DNA of 64,000 bases from Sphingomonas pokkalii (GCF_003096275.1 NZ_QENQ01000001.1:1-64000), one strand, 5' to 3'; numbered from the stretch's first letter, positions 17,996 through 26,653 are shown. The notes: a model not told the origin generated them from the sequence alone. A program made the numbers and translations.

Positions 17996-19846
17996 TCACC
18001 GCACCACCGGCAGCGTCACTGCGGAGCCGCTGCACACCCGCTGCGTCGCCTTGCGATAGTCCTCCGGCTTGGCCTTATAGATGTTCGCCACGAAGGTCTG
18101 CGGGTTGCGGTCGATCACCGGGAACCAGCTCGACTGGACCTGCACCATGATCCGGTGCCCCTTCTTGAACACATGGTCGTGGTCGCGCAGCGGAAAGTCC
18201 CACGCGGTCACCTGGTCGGGCACCAGCGGCGTCGCCTGTTCGAAGCTCTTGAGATAGCGGCCGCGGCGGATCTCCATCGCGATCGGCAGTTCATAGCCGT
18301 TGAGGCCCTTGGCATAGGCGCCCAGCGCGGTCGGTGCCTTTTCATAGTCCTCGGGGAACACGTCGATCAGCTTGACGACGAAATCGCTGTCGGTGCCGCT
18401 GGTCGAGGCCATCAGCTTGGCGGTGACCTCGCCGGTGACGGTCAGGTCGTTCTCCAGTGGTGCGGAGACGTAGCTGAGCACGTCGGGCCGGTCGTCGACG
18501 AAGCGCTGGTCCTCGGCTTCCCACCAGCGCCAGTCGGGCGTCGCATAGGTGGCGGACATCGGGCGCGGCCGGAACGGCACGGGCCGCGCCGGATCGCTCA
18601 CATAGTCGCGGCAGCCCTCGCCCGCTGCCGGCGCAGTGAAGCTCAGCGCGCCATCGGCGTGCAGATAGAGGTTCGTCGGCTGCGCATTGGCGAGCGGGTA
18701 GGTCTGGTACGTCTTCCACTGCCACGAGCCTGACTGGAAGCTCTTCAGCGCGTAGTCGGGCTTGGTGCCGGTGCCGTGCAGCCAATAGGCGAAGAACGGC
18801 GCCTCGACCTGCTCGATGAACTGGGTGCCGCTGTCGACGCCGAAGGGAATGCGGCCGAGGCTGTTGGCCGGCGTGTGCCAGGTGCCGTGCGCCCAGGGGC
18901 CTGCGACCATCAGCGCAAGCTTGTTCGGATCGTTGGCGCGCTGCTTTTCCCAGATCTTCCAGCTGCCCCAGGGGTCTTCCTGGTCCCAGTACCCGGCGAC
19001 GTTGAGCGTCGGCACCGTCGTCTTGCCGAGCGCGTTCGACCAGACCTGCTTCTTCCAGTGATCGTCATAGTCGGGATGCTCGATCATCTCGCGATAGCGC
19101 GGCACCCGGCCCTTGAAATAGCGCTTCTCGATCTCGTCGGGCGAGCCGGCGTGGAGGAACCAGTCATAGGTGTCGTAGCGGTCGTAGAGGCTGATGCCGT
19201 CATTGGTCGTCTTGTCGGCCTGGAGGCCGTTCACCCAATCGCTGGCATAGGTCAGCCGCATCGCGCCCCAGCGGTGGAGATCGTCGTTCTTCCAGTAATC
19301 GATCCATGCCGCCTGCGGGCTGGTCGCCTTGAGCGCCGGGTGCGGCTTGGCGAGCGCGATCGCCGCGGTGAAGCCGGGATAGGAAACGCCCCACATGCCG
19401 ACCTTGCCGTTGTTGGGCTTCACATTCTTTACCAGCCAGTCGATCGAATCATAGGCGTCGGTCGCCTCGTCGACCGCGCCCTTGCCGGTCTTCACCTCGG
19501 TGGAGAGGGTGAACGGCCCGCCCTCCGACTTGAAGCGGCCGCGCATGTCCTGGAACACGAAGATATAGCCGTCGCGCACCAGCGGCGCCCAGCTGTTCGG
19601 CACGCGGCCCGGTGCGGCATCGGGCGAACCATAGGGGCTGCGCTGGAACAGGATCGGCAGCGGGCCCTTGGCGTCCTTGGGCCGCAGGATGACGGTGTGG
19701 AGCTTCACCCCGTCGCGCATCGGAATCATCGCCTCTTCGAAGGTGAAGGGCGCTTCGCTCGCGACGGGGGCGGACTGCGGCGGCGCGGCGGCCGCGAGTG
19801 GGGCGGCAAGCGCCGCTAATGCTACCGTAACCAGCCAGTGCCGCAT
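17996..19846 (-). CDS. Exported CocE/NonD-type serine hydrolase (S15, X-Pro dipeptidyl-peptidase/acylase-like)
   Basis: This is a periplasmic alpha/beta hydrolase of the group containing cocaine esterase, glutaryl-acylase and X-Pro dipeptidyl-peptidases. After a signal peptide (VTVALAALAAPLAAA) come the N-terminal FQRSPYG block and FQDMRGRF. The nucleophile elbow is GVSYPG, with Ser155. The probable acid is in AGYWDQEDP and the His in AGPWAHG. A C-terminal jelly-roll domain (SAPLENDLTVTGEVTAKL) completes the 616 residues. GGGGA stands nine bases before ATG 19846. The substrate is unknown. Confidence 0.88.
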   Translation of the reverse strand: MRHWLVTVALAALAAPLAAAAPPQSAPVASEAPFTFEEAMIPMRDGVKLHTVILRPKDAKGPLPILFQRSPYGSPDAAPGRVPNSWAPLVRDGYIFVFQDMRGRFKSEGGPFTLSTEVKTGKGAVDEATDAYDSIDWLVKNVKPNNGKVGMWGVSYPGFTAAIALAKPHPALKATSPQAAWIDYWKNDDLHRWGAMRLTYASDWVNGLQADKTTNDGISLYDRYDTYDWFLHAGSPDEIEKRYFKGRVPRYREMIEHPDYDDHWKKQVWSNALGKTTVPTLNVAGYWDQEDPWGSWKIWEKQRANDPNKLALMVAGPWAHGTWHTPANSLGRIPFGVDSGTQFIEQVEAPFFAYWLHGTGTKPDYALKSFQSGSWQWKTYQTYPLANAQPTNLYLHADGALSFTAPAAGEGCRDYVSDPARPVPFRPRPMSATYATPDWRWWEAEDQRFVDDRPDVLSYVSAPLENDLTVTGEVTAKLMASTSGTDSDFVVKLIDVFPEDYEKAPTALGAYAKGLNGYELPIAMEIRRGRYLKSFEQATPLVPDQVTAWDFPLRDHDHVFKKGHRIMVQVQSSWFPVIDRNPQTFVANIYKAKPEDYRKATQRVCSGSAVTLPVVR

Positions 19847-19928
19847 GTTCGTCGATCCCCCAGAAAGCGAGGGTGACTTGGTGCGGCAAGACGCCGCCGG
19901 GATCAAGCCGGCGGCGCGTAACCAACAG

Positions 19929-20897
19929 TTAGTCGACGCGGTGCTCGCCCTTCACCCAGCGCACGGTGCCCGAGCTGGCACGCATCACCACGCTCTCGGT
20001 GGTCATCTTGCCGCGTACCCGCTTCACGCCCGCCAGCAGCGAGCCGTCGGTGACGCCGGTCGCGGCGAAGATGCAGTCTCCCTTGGCGAGTTCGTCGAGC
20101 GAATAGATCTTGTCGAGATCCTCGATGCCCCATTTGTAGGCGCGGGCGCGCTCGTCTTCGTTGCGGAACACCAGCCGGCCCTGGAACTGGCCGCCCACGC
20201 AGCGCAGCGCCGCGCAGGCCAGCACCCCCTCTGGGGCGCCGCCCTGGCCCATATAGACGTCGATGGTCGTATCCGGGTCGCTGGTCGCGATCACCCCCGC
20301 CACGTCGCCGTCCGGGATCAGCATGATGCCGCAGCCGATGCCGCGCAGCTCGGCGACCAGCTTCTCGTGGCGCGGCCGATCGAGCACACAGGCGATGATC
20401 TCGTTGGGCTTCACGCCCTTCGCCGCGGCGATCGCCTCGATATTCTCGGTCGGGGTCTTGTTGAGATCGATCACGCCCTGCGGATAGCCGGGGCCGACCG
20501 CGATCTTGTCCATGTACACGTCGGGGGCGTTGAGCAGATTGCCCTCCTCCGCCACCGCCAGCACCGCCAGCGCGTTCGGGCCTGCCTTGGCGGTGATCGT
20601 CGTGCCTTCCAGCGGATCGAGCGCGATATCGATCTTCGGGCCCTTGCCGATCGCCGAGCCGACCTTCTCGCCGATATAGAGCATCGGCGCCTCGTCGCGC
20701 TCGCCTTCGCCGATCACCACGGTGCCGTCCATGTAGAGCTGGTTCAGTGCCTCGCGCATCGCCTCGACCGCAGCGGCATCGGCGGCCTTTTCGTCGCCCC
20801 GACCGACCAGGCTGGAGGCGGCGATCGCCGCCGCTTCGGTGACGCGCACCATTTCGAGCACCAGGACACGGTCGAGAACTTGGCTTGCGTTCGTCAT
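19929..20897 (-). CDS. glpX: Fructose-1,6-bisphosphatase class II
   Basis: This enzyme removes the C1 phosphate of fructose-1,6-bisphosphate in gluconeogenesis. At 322 residues it is full length, with the class II signatures VVIGEGERDEAPMLYIGE and IDIALDPLEGTT, which bind the metals, and CVLDRPRHEKL near the substrate site. In related bacteria it commonly follows hom directly; here two small genes on the other strand lie between them. Confidence 0.96.
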   Translation of the reverse strand: MTNASQVLDRVLVLEMVRVTEAAAIAASSLVGRGDEKAADAAAVEAMREALNQLYMDGTVVIGEGERDEAPMLYIGEKVGSAIGKGPKIDIALDPLEGTTITAKAGPNALAVLAVAEEGNLLNAPDVYMDKIAVGPGYPQGVIDLNKTPTENIEAIAAAKGVKPNEIIACVLDRPRHEKLVAELRGIGCGIMLIPDGDVAGVIATSDPDTTIDVYMGQGGAPEGVLACAALRCVGGQFQGRLVFRNEDERARAYKWGIEDLDKIYSLDELAKGDCIFAATGVTDGSLLAGVKRVRGKMTTESVVMRASSGTVRWVKGEHRVD

Positions 20898-20957
20898 CGG
20901 TCAACATCCCCTCATACGATTGTGCGTTGCGATAGGGACGCGGCGGCAAGCTGTCGA

Positions 20958-20980
20958 GGGCGCTAACGTTGTCAGCGCCC
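20958..20980. promoter_or_regulatory. Inverted repeat between glpX and a small secreted-protein gene
   Basis: GGGCGCT at 20958-20964 and AGCGCCC at 20974-20980 are perfect inverted copies with a nine-base centre. The site lies about 60 bases upstream of the glpX start on one side and 75 bases upstream of the small gene on the other. It could be an operator for the divergent pair. The symmetry is visible; the role is a guess. Confidence 0.4.
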
Positions 20981-21055
20981 CTGTCTGAACGACTTGGTGA
21001 TTTCTTTCCCCTTTCAGGATATAGTATTGCCGATTCGAGTTCCGGGACGAACGCA

Positions 21056-21409
21056 ATGTTGCTGCCGCTGCTGTTGCTTGCCCAAACCAGCGCCGTTCCC
21101 ACGGTGCTTGCGGACTATCGCGAACGGACCCGTGCCGAAATTCCCTGCCGAACGCCGAACGATCAGGGCGAGATCGTGGTCTGCGCCCGCCGCGAAGCCG
21201 ATCGCTATCGGGTACCATTGGTTTCCAACGATCCCGGCAAGGATTCGGATGCCGCGCGGCTCAACCGGCTGATCGGCGATCGCGACCAGCAGGGCATCAC
21301 CGCCTGCGGCAAGGGGGCGTTCATGGTGAAATGCGGGTCGGTGGGCGTGGCGGCCACCTTCGGCGCCGATGGGCGCGTCCACTATGTCCCGCGGGAGCTG
21401 GCACCGTAA
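21056..21409 (+). CDS. Small exported hypothetical protein
   Basis: The 117-residue product begins with a short hydrophobic signal (MLLPLLLLAQTSA), then has CRTPNDQGEIVVCARREADRYRVP. Similar 'IVVCA' segments occur in small periplasmic proteins of sphingomonads. Four cysteines could form two disulfides. GGGACG precedes ATG 21056; the frame is open to 20969, but the upstream part lies in the promoter region. It is followed in the same direction by another small exported protein. Function unknown. Confidence 0.65.
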   Translation: MLLPLLLLAQTSAVPTVLADYRERTRAEIPCRTPNDQGEIVVCARREADRYRVPLVSNDPGKDSDAARLNRLIGDRDQQGITACGKGAFMVKCGSVGVAATFGADGRVHYVPRELAP

Positions 21410-21477
21410 TTGCCGCAGACCCACGCAACCACATGAAAAGCGGCGCGTTGCGGGATGGGGACACGATAGGAGGGCCT

Positions 21478-21801
21478 ATGTTGTTGATCGCACTGGCATT
21501 GCAAAGCGCGACCATGGCACCGCCCGCTATCGTTGCCGCTGCCCCCCGGATCATGCGCGCTACCCTGCGTCGCTCCGCACGGCCGGCGCCGTCGCCAACG
21601 CCCCTGCTTTCCGCCTGCCGCACGGCCAATCGCTGCGACGATCGCAACGCCCTTACCGGTTTCCGGGTGACCGCAGCACGCGCACCGCTGATCGACCGCA
21701 AGCTGGAGATGATCCATGCGGCGGAAGGCCCGAGCTGCGGCCTGACCGGTATGCCGGTATGCCCCGCGCGCGGACGCCGGATCCTTCAGCTCGCCTATTG
21801 A
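21478..21801 (+). CDS. Small exported hypothetical protein, cysteine-containing
   Basis: The 107-residue product starts MLLIALALQSATMAPPAIVAAAP, a signal-peptide-like stretch, followed by a basic middle (MRATLRRSARP) and a tail with four Cys residues. A strong AGGAGGG ribosome site lies just upstream of ATG 21478. It sits 68 bases after the previous small gene, with a similar N-terminus and a Cys-bearing tail, so the two may be related in role. No family recognised. Confidence 0.6.
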   Translation: MLLIALALQSATMAPPAIVAAAPRIMRATLRRSARPAPSPTPLLSACRTANRCDDRNALTGFRVTAARAPLIDRKLEMIHAAEGPSCGLTGMPVCPARGRRILQLAY

Positions 21802-21820
21802 TCGCGAAAGGCCGCACGCC

Positions 21821-21854
21821 GCCGATCACGCATCAAGGCCGATCACGCATCAAG
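21821..21854 (+). repeat. 17-bp tandem duplication over the end of hom
   Basis: GCCGATCACGCATCAAG occurs twice in a row with no change (21821-21837 and 21838-21854). The right copy holds the hom stop codon. The left copy repeats the same stop just downstream, so the protein end is unaffected. Confidence 0.9.
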
Positions 21855-23135
21855 AATGTGCATCCACATCGGCTCGCCGGTCAGGCTCTGGGATCCCCGC
21901 AGCTTTTCCAGCGCCTGGGCGATGCTGCGCTCCGGCGCTTCGTGCGTGACGATGGCGACCAACGCGCTGCCGTCCGGGCTGACCCCGCGCTGGATCAGGC
22001 TTTCGATCGAGACACCCGCATCGCGCATCGCCGCCGCGATCTCCGCCAGCACGCCGACGCGATCGGCCACGGTGAAGCGCACATAGGAACGGCCGCGGCG
22101 CTCGCCGCTGTCCGCGGCAGGCTGGGCGGCCAGTGCCGCGGCCGGCATCGCATAAGGCGGGCCATATTCGCCGCGGGCGATATCGATAAGGTCGGCGACC
22201 ACCGCGCTGGCGGTGGGGCCGTCGCCCGCGCCCGGGCCCTGGAACAGCAGCCGGCCGACGAAATTGCCTTCCGCCACCACCGCATTCGTCGAACCCGTCA
22301 CATGCGCCAGCGGATGGCCGAGCGGCACGAGGTGCGCGTGGACGCGCTGGAACAGGCCGTGCGCGCCCGCATCCGCGATGCCGAGCAGCCGGACACGGTA
22401 GCCCAGCGTCGCCGCCTCGGCGATGTCGGCCGCCAGGATGTGGCGGATGCCGCTCGCCTTCAGGTCACCGAAGGCGGGCTGGGTGCCGAAGGCGATGCTG
22501 GCAAGGATCGACAGCTTGTGCGCGGCGTCGATGCCGTCGATGTCGAAGGTCGGGTCCGCCTCGGCATAGCCGAGCGCCTGCGCCTCGGCGAGGATCTCGG
22601 CGAAGTCGCGGCCCTCGGCTTCCATCTTGGAGAGGATGAAATTGCAGGTGCCGTTGAGGATGCCGTACACGCGGCCGATCTCGTTGGCCGCCGCACCTTC
22701 GCGCAGGCCCTTGATCACCGGCACGCCGCCGGCCACCGCCGCTTCGAACTTGAGCGCACGTTGCGACGCTTCCGCCGCCTGCGCGAGTTCGAGGCCATGA
22801 TGCGCGATCATCGCCTTGTTGGCGGTGACGAAGCTCTTGCCCGCACCCAGCGCTGCACGGGCGAGCGCGAGTGCCGGGCCGTCCGATCCACCGACCAGTT
22901 CCACCACCACATCGGCGTCGGCATGGCGCGCCAGCGCGACGGGATCATCGACCCAGTCGAAGCGCGACAGATCGATGCCGCGATCCTTGGTGCGGTCCCG
23001 GGCGGAGACGGCGACGACTTCGATCCGGCGGCCGGCGCGGCGGGTAATCAGCTCGGCATTGGCGTCGAGCAGGCGAATCACGCCGCCGCCCACCGTCCCG
23101 AGCCCCGCCAGTGCCACGCGCAACGCTTCCGCCAT
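21843..23135 (-). CDS. hom: Homoserine dehydrogenase
   Basis: This enzyme reduces aspartate semialdehyde to homoserine on the way to threonine and methionine. The 430-residue protein has the GLGTVGGGV nucleotide loop, TANKAMIAHHG with the catalytic lysine region, and the family block GGVPVIKGLREGAAANEI with NGTCNFIL. A C-terminal ACT domain (VADRVGVLAEIAAAMRDAG) probably gives feedback control by threonine. AAGGAAC upstream supports ATG 23135; a start at 23156 lies too far upstream of the conserved N-terminus. Confidence 0.96.
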   Translation of the reverse strand: MAEALRVALAGLGTVGGGVIRLLDANAELITRRAGRRIEVVAVSARDRTKDRGIDLSRFDWVDDPVALARHADADVVVELVGGSDGPALALARAALGAGKSFVTANKAMIAHHGLELAQAAEASQRALKFEAAVAGGVPVIKGLREGAAANEIGRVYGILNGTCNFILSKMEAEGRDFAEILAEAQALGYAEADPTFDIDGIDAAHKLSILASIAFGTQPAFGDLKASGIRHILAADIAEAATLGYRVRLLGIADAGAHGLFQRVHAHLVPLGHPLAHVTGSTNAVVAEGNFVGRLLFQGPGAGDGPTASAVVADLIDIARGEYGPPYAMPAAALAAQPAADSGERRGRSYVRFTVADRVGVLAEIAAAMRDAGVSIESLIQRGVSPDGSALVAIVTHEAPERSIAQALEKLRGSQSLTGEPMWMHILDA

Positions 23136-23272
23136 TCGTCGTTCCTTCAATTCCATACAGCGAGGCGGCGGCCGAAGCGCTTGTCGCTCCGCCGCCGCCC
23201 GCCGTCCCTAGCGTCTTCCATTCCTAGAAAGGAAGACAGATTTTGTCGCTGAAACCGGCGTACGCGGCCATA

Positions 23273-24223
23273 TTATTTCTTGATCAGTCCGATCTCGACC
23301 AAGCGCTCGTGCAGATAATCATGCGCGGTGATCGGCTCCGGATAGCGGTTCGGATTGTCCGCGCTGATGCAGCCGGGCAGCGTCTTGATCAGGAAATCGG
23401 GCGCCGGATGCAGGAAGAACGGCATCGAATAGCGCGAATGGCCGCGGCGCTCCGGCGGCGGATTGACGACGCGGTGCGTGGTCGAGGGCAGCACATGGTT
23501 GGTCAGGCGCTGCAACATGTCGCCGACATTGATCACCATCGCGCCCTCGGGCGGCTTCACCGCCAGCCACTTGCCGTCGCGGTCGAGCAGTTCGAGCCCC
23601 GCTTCCTCCGCACCGAGCAGCAGCGTGATGAGGTTGATGTCCTCATGCGCGCCCGCGCGAACCTCGGGCGCGTCGGCATCGACCGGCGGATAGTGCAGCA
23701 GGCGCAGCACGGAGTTGCCGTCCTTCACCGCGGCATCGAACCAGTCCGGCGCGAGGCCCAGATAGCGAGCCACCGCCGAAAGCAGCTTGTCCCCCGCCGC
23801 GTCGAAGGCGCCGAACAGTTCGACGAACGTGTCACGGAAGCCCTCGGGCGCGGCAGGCCAGACGTTCGGCGCCATCAGGCCCGCAAAGCGGTGGCCGGCA
23901 GCCAGCTCGCGGCCGATGTGCCAGAATTCCTTGAGGTCGACATGGCTCGCGCCCTTGGCGATCTCGGTCTTGAACGGGGTATAGCCGCGTGCGCCGCCGC
24001 CGCCGGGAATGAAATGTGCCCGCTTCGCTTCCTCGGGAAGATCGAAGAACGCCTTGGTAAGGCGCCAGGCGCGCTCGATCAGTTCCTGCGATACGCCATG
24101 ATCGCGCACCACCGCGAAGCCGAACCGCTGGAACGACTGGCCGAACGCCTGAGCGAACCCCTCTGGATCGCCGGCCTGCGCGTTCAGCGACAGCACCGGA
24201 ATTTCGGCTAGGGTATCCAACAT
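23273..24223 (-). CDS. 2-oxoglutarate/Fe(II)-dependent oxygenase, isopenicillin N synthase family
   Basis: This is a non-heme iron dioxygenase of the IPNS-like family. The 316-residue protein carries the facial triad His193 and Asp195 (GAHEDINL) with His250 (STTHRVVN), and the 2-oxoglutarate pair Arg264 and Ser266 (RYSMPFF). The N-terminal domain FGFAVVRDHGVSQELI is also typical. GGAG sits five bases before ATG 24223. The substrate cannot be told; relatives hydroxylate small metabolites. It is transcribed in the same direction as hom but across a 137-base gap with GC-rich hairpins. Confidence 0.88.
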   Translation of the reverse strand: MLDTLAEIPVLSLNAQAGDPEGFAQAFGQSFQRFGFAVVRDHGVSQELIERAWRLTKAFFDLPEEAKRAHFIPGGGGARGYTPFKTEIAKGASHVDLKEFWHIGRELAAGHRFAGLMAPNVWPAAPEGFRDTFVELFGAFDAAGDKLLSAVARYLGLAPDWFDAAVKDGNSVLRLLHYPPVDADAPEVRAGAHEDINLITLLLGAEEAGLELLDRDGKWLAVKPPEGAMVINVGDMLQRLTNHVLPSTTHRVVNPPPERRGHSRYSMPFFLHPAPDFLIKTLPGCISADNPNRYPEPITAHDYLHERLVEIGLIKK

Positions 24224-24314
24224 CGTCACTCCAAAAACAAAGCCCGTGGTTAGCCGCAGCGGCGGGCGGCGTACAAGCTTGGGAAGTTTCCCGATGGCCT
24301 GCCGCCGCGAAGCG

Positions 24315-24806
24315 TCAGCGGCCGACCTGCATCAGCCCCTTGGTCTTGCCGCCGCCGATATCGCCCAGTTGCAACGCGAACGGCTTGCCGTCTTCCGTCG
24401 TGCCGATCAGGTTCGCGTCCTTGGTCGTGACCTTGAAGCCCTGCTTGGTCATGTTGTCGCGGAACCAGTCGCGCACCACGGTGGGTTCGGCGGGACTTTC
24501 GAATTCGACGATGACCTTGCCGTCGCCGTTCTTTTCGCCATCGCCGCCATCGAGCCGCAGGTTGCGCAGCGTCGACCCGGGATAGAGCGTAACCCCTTCG
24601 ATATCGAAATCCTTGGCGTTCAGCGCGCCCTTGGGCAAGGTGATCGAGCCTTCGATGCCCGGCGCCTTGATCTCCACGCGGCCATTGCCATCGGTAGCGA
24701 GGATCGCGTTGCCAGCGCTATCATTGTCTTCGATCGTGATGCTCGTGCCACCGTTGCACGCGGCGAGCGCGACGGTCAGCAACAGCGGGGCGAGAAAGCG
24801 AGTCAT
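24315..24806 (-). CDS. Hypothetical lipoprotein
   Basis: The 163-residue product begins with a lipoprotein signal and lipobox (LAAC, Cys17). Its middle is beta-rich (IEIKAPG and SITLPKGALN type strands), resembling the head of GIN/DUF4097-like proteins, and the tail FRDNMTKQGFKVTTKDANLIG looks like a small mixed fold. It probably sits in the periplasm, anchored to a membrane. It is divergent from the MFS gene. No function recognised. Confidence 0.75.
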   Translation of the reverse strand: MTRFLAPLLLTVALAACNGGTSITIEDNDSAGNAILATDGNGRVEIKAPGIEGSITLPKGALNAKDFDIEGVTLYPGSTLRNLRLDGGDGEKNGDGKVIVEFESPAEPTVVRDWFRDNMTKQGFKVTTKDANLIGTTEDGKPFALQLGDIGGGKTKGLMQVGR

Positions 24807-24910
24807 CGGGAAAATCCTCCGGTGGTTCGGGACGGCAATGTTGTTGCGCGCGGCCGTCCGTCAACCCGAAAAGGGGTGACGGGCCAGTCGCCTTCGGCCA
24901 TTGCCAACGC

Positions 24911-26146
24911 ATGGATTCGCCGTCCCGCACCATCGCTTCGGCCCAACAGGCCCCGATCGGCTTTGTAGAGTTCGTGACGCTGGCCGCCGCGTTGATGGCG
25001 CTGACCGCGCTGGGCATCGATTCGATGCTGCCGGCACTGCCCGCGATCGGCACCAGCCTGAGCGTCGAATCGGCCAATCACCGCCAGTTCGTGATTACCG
25101 CCTTCCTGATCGGCTTCGGCACCGCGCAGTTGCTCTATGGCCCCTTGTCCGATCGCTACGGACGGCGGCCGGTGCTGCTGGTCGCGCTCGGCTTTTATGT
25201 GACGACGAGCGGAATCGCCGCCATTTCCGGCAGCTTCGCGCTGCTGCTGGTGGCCCGCGTCGCAATGGGAACCGCTGCCGCGGGGTCGCGGGTGGTGACG
25301 GTCGCGATGGTCCGCGATTGCTATGCGGGGCGTGCGATGGCGCGGGTGATGAGCCTGGTATTCATCGTGTTCATGGCGGCGCCGATCTTCGCGCCCGCGG
25401 TGGGCCAGGCGATCCTGGCGGCGGGGGGATCGTGGCGTACGATCTTCTGGGGCTGCGGCGTGATTGCGGCCGCGGTGGGCCTGTGGTTCGCCCTGCGGAT
25501 GCCCGAGACGCTGGGCACCGGCGAGCGCCAGCCGCTGCGGGCCGCACGGGTGATCGGCGATTACGGCACGATGCTGCGCGATCGGGCGGCGGTGGGCTAC
25601 ACCATCGCCACCGGCCTGCTTTCGGGCGCGCTGTTCGGCTTCATCGGCTCGATTCAGCAGGTCATGTCCGACGTGTTCCATCGGCCCGAATTGCTGACGC
25701 CGGTGTTCGCCGGCGTCGCGGGGACGATGGCGATCGGATCGTTCCTCAATTCGCGCATCGTGATGCGGCTGGGGACCCGCGTCATTTCGCACACCGCGCT
25801 GACGCTGTTGACCCTGGTTGCGGCCATCCATCTGGCCGTCACGCTGCTGGGACTGGAAACGCTGTGGAGCTTCGCGGTCCTGCAGGCGCTGATGATGGCA
25901 TGTTTCGGCCTCGCCACCTCCAACTTCTCGGCGATGGCGATGGAGAAGATGGGCGCGATCGCCGGCACCGCGTCCAGCCTGCAGGGTTTCGTGACGACGC
26001 TGGTGGGCGCGCTGATCGGCGCGGCGATCGGCCAGGCCTTCGATGGCTCGACTGTACCCTTGTATAGCGGATTTCTCCTAATGGGCGGCCTATCGGTCGC
26101 GGTCGTAGCAATCACCGAGCGCGGACGGATGTTTCGGCCCAGCTGA
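24911..26146 (+). CDS. MFS drug-resistance transporter, Bcr/CflA family
   Basis: This is a proton-driven efflux carrier with twelve predicted membrane segments. The Bcr/CflA signature is present: GIDSMLPALPAIG in helix 1, QFVITAFLIGFGTAQLLYGPLSDRYGRRPVLL covering helix 2 and the conserved loop, and the helix 5 motif MSLVFIVFMAAPIFAPAVGQ. The length of 411 residues is usual. Substrates of the family include bicyclomycin, sulfonamides, cysteine and chloramphenicol; this one is undefined. Confidence 0.9.
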   Translation: MDSPSRTIASAQQAPIGFVEFVTLAAALMALTALGIDSMLPALPAIGTSLSVESANHRQFVITAFLIGFGTAQLLYGPLSDRYGRRPVLLVALGFYVTTSGIAAISGSFALLLVARVAMGTAAAGSRVVTVAMVRDCYAGRAMARVMSLVFIVFMAAPIFAPAVGQAILAAGGSWRTIFWGCGVIAAAVGLWFALRMPETLGTGERQPLRAARVIGDYGTMLRDRAAVGYTIATGLLSGALFGFIGSIQQVMSDVFHRPELLTPVFAGVAGTMAIGSFLNSRIVMRLGTRVISHTALTLLTLVAAIHLAVTLLGLETLWSFAVLQALMMACFGLATSNFSAMAMEKMGAIAGTASSLQGFVTTLVGALIGAAIGQAFDGSTVPLYSGFLLMGGLSVAVVAITERGRMFRPS

Positions 26147-26148
26147 CC

Positions 26149-26173
26149 GGAACGCAGGGCGACCAGCGCCGTT
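26149..26173 (+). promoter_or_regulatory. EcfG-type (general stress response) promoter
   Basis: GGAAC at 26149-26153 and CGTT at 26170-26173 are separated by exactly 16 bases. This is the consensus for EcfG-type extracytoplasmic sigma factors in alphaproteobacteria. A start site near 26180 would leave a leader of about 45 bases before the acidic protein gene at 26227. Confidence 0.6.
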
Positions 26174-26226
26174 GCGCTTCCATGCCCCGGCGGTGTTCGC
26201 CCGGGGGCGAATGAGGAGGATGAGCG

Positions 26227-26580
26227 ATGAGCGGCCAGCAGCTTCCCGGCCAGGGGCCCGGCGACGACGGATATGACGCGGAAGGCTATGACGAAAGCCA
26301 GCGTGCCGAAATTCTGGAAGCGACCTCCGACGGCCCCGATGACGGTGCGATCCTGACCGACCTGACCCCCGATCTGGGCGGCGCGGAGGACGACGACGAT
26401 GATCTCGACGCCCTCGCCATGACCGACGACGAGATCGGCGAAGAGGATGAAGACCTCGATCTGGACGAGGACGATCAGGACGAAGACGAGGTCCAGGCTG
26501 ATTTCGACGATGACGATCTCGACGACGAAGATCTGGACGAAGAACTCGATGATCGCGACGACAAGGCGCTCGAGCCCTGA
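26227..26580 (+). CDS. Highly acidic hypothetical protein
   Basis: The 117-residue product is soluble, with no signal peptide, and its second half is almost only Asp, Glu and Leu (EEDEDLDLDEDDQDEDEV, DFDDDDLDDEDLDEELDD). The N-terminal third (YDESQRAEILEATSDGPDDGAILTDLTPDLGG) has more normal composition and may be the conserved part. GGAGGATGAGCG precedes ATG 26227. An EcfG-type promoter lies just upstream, so it is probably made under stress. The charge pattern would suit a DNA mimic, a chaperone or an ion buffer; none is shown. Confidence 0.72.
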   Translation: MSGQQLPGQGPGDDGYDAEGYDESQRAEILEATSDGPDDGAILTDLTPDLGGAEDDDDDLDALAMTDDEIGEEDEDLDLDEDDQDEDEVQADFDDDDLDDEDLDEELDDRDDKALEP

Positions 26581-26600
26581 TCGCGGGGGCAGGGTTCCCA

Positions 26601-26626
26601 GGAACCGGCGCATCCGCTGTTTCGTT
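26601..26626 (+). promoter_or_regulatory. EcfG-type (general stress response) promoter
   Basis: GGAAC at 26601-26605 and CGTT at 26623-26626 are separated by 17 bases, within the allowed spacing of the EcfG consensus. It lies 27 bases upstream of the lipoprotein gene at 26654 and is the second such site within 500 bases. Confidence 0.6.
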
Positions 26627-26653
26627 CGCTTGCCTGTACTCGAGGAAAATCGG

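Noticed and set aside
23120..23145. GGAAC...CGTT on the minus strand near the hom start
   Set aside because: Spacing is 15, outside the 16-17 rule, and GGAAC here is part of the hom ribosome site.
23164..23245. GC-rich hairpin and GTCTTCC/GGAAGAC hairpin between hom and the oxygenase gene
   Set aside because: Both can fold, but neither has a T-run in the direction of the nearby minus-strand genes, so I do not list them as terminators.
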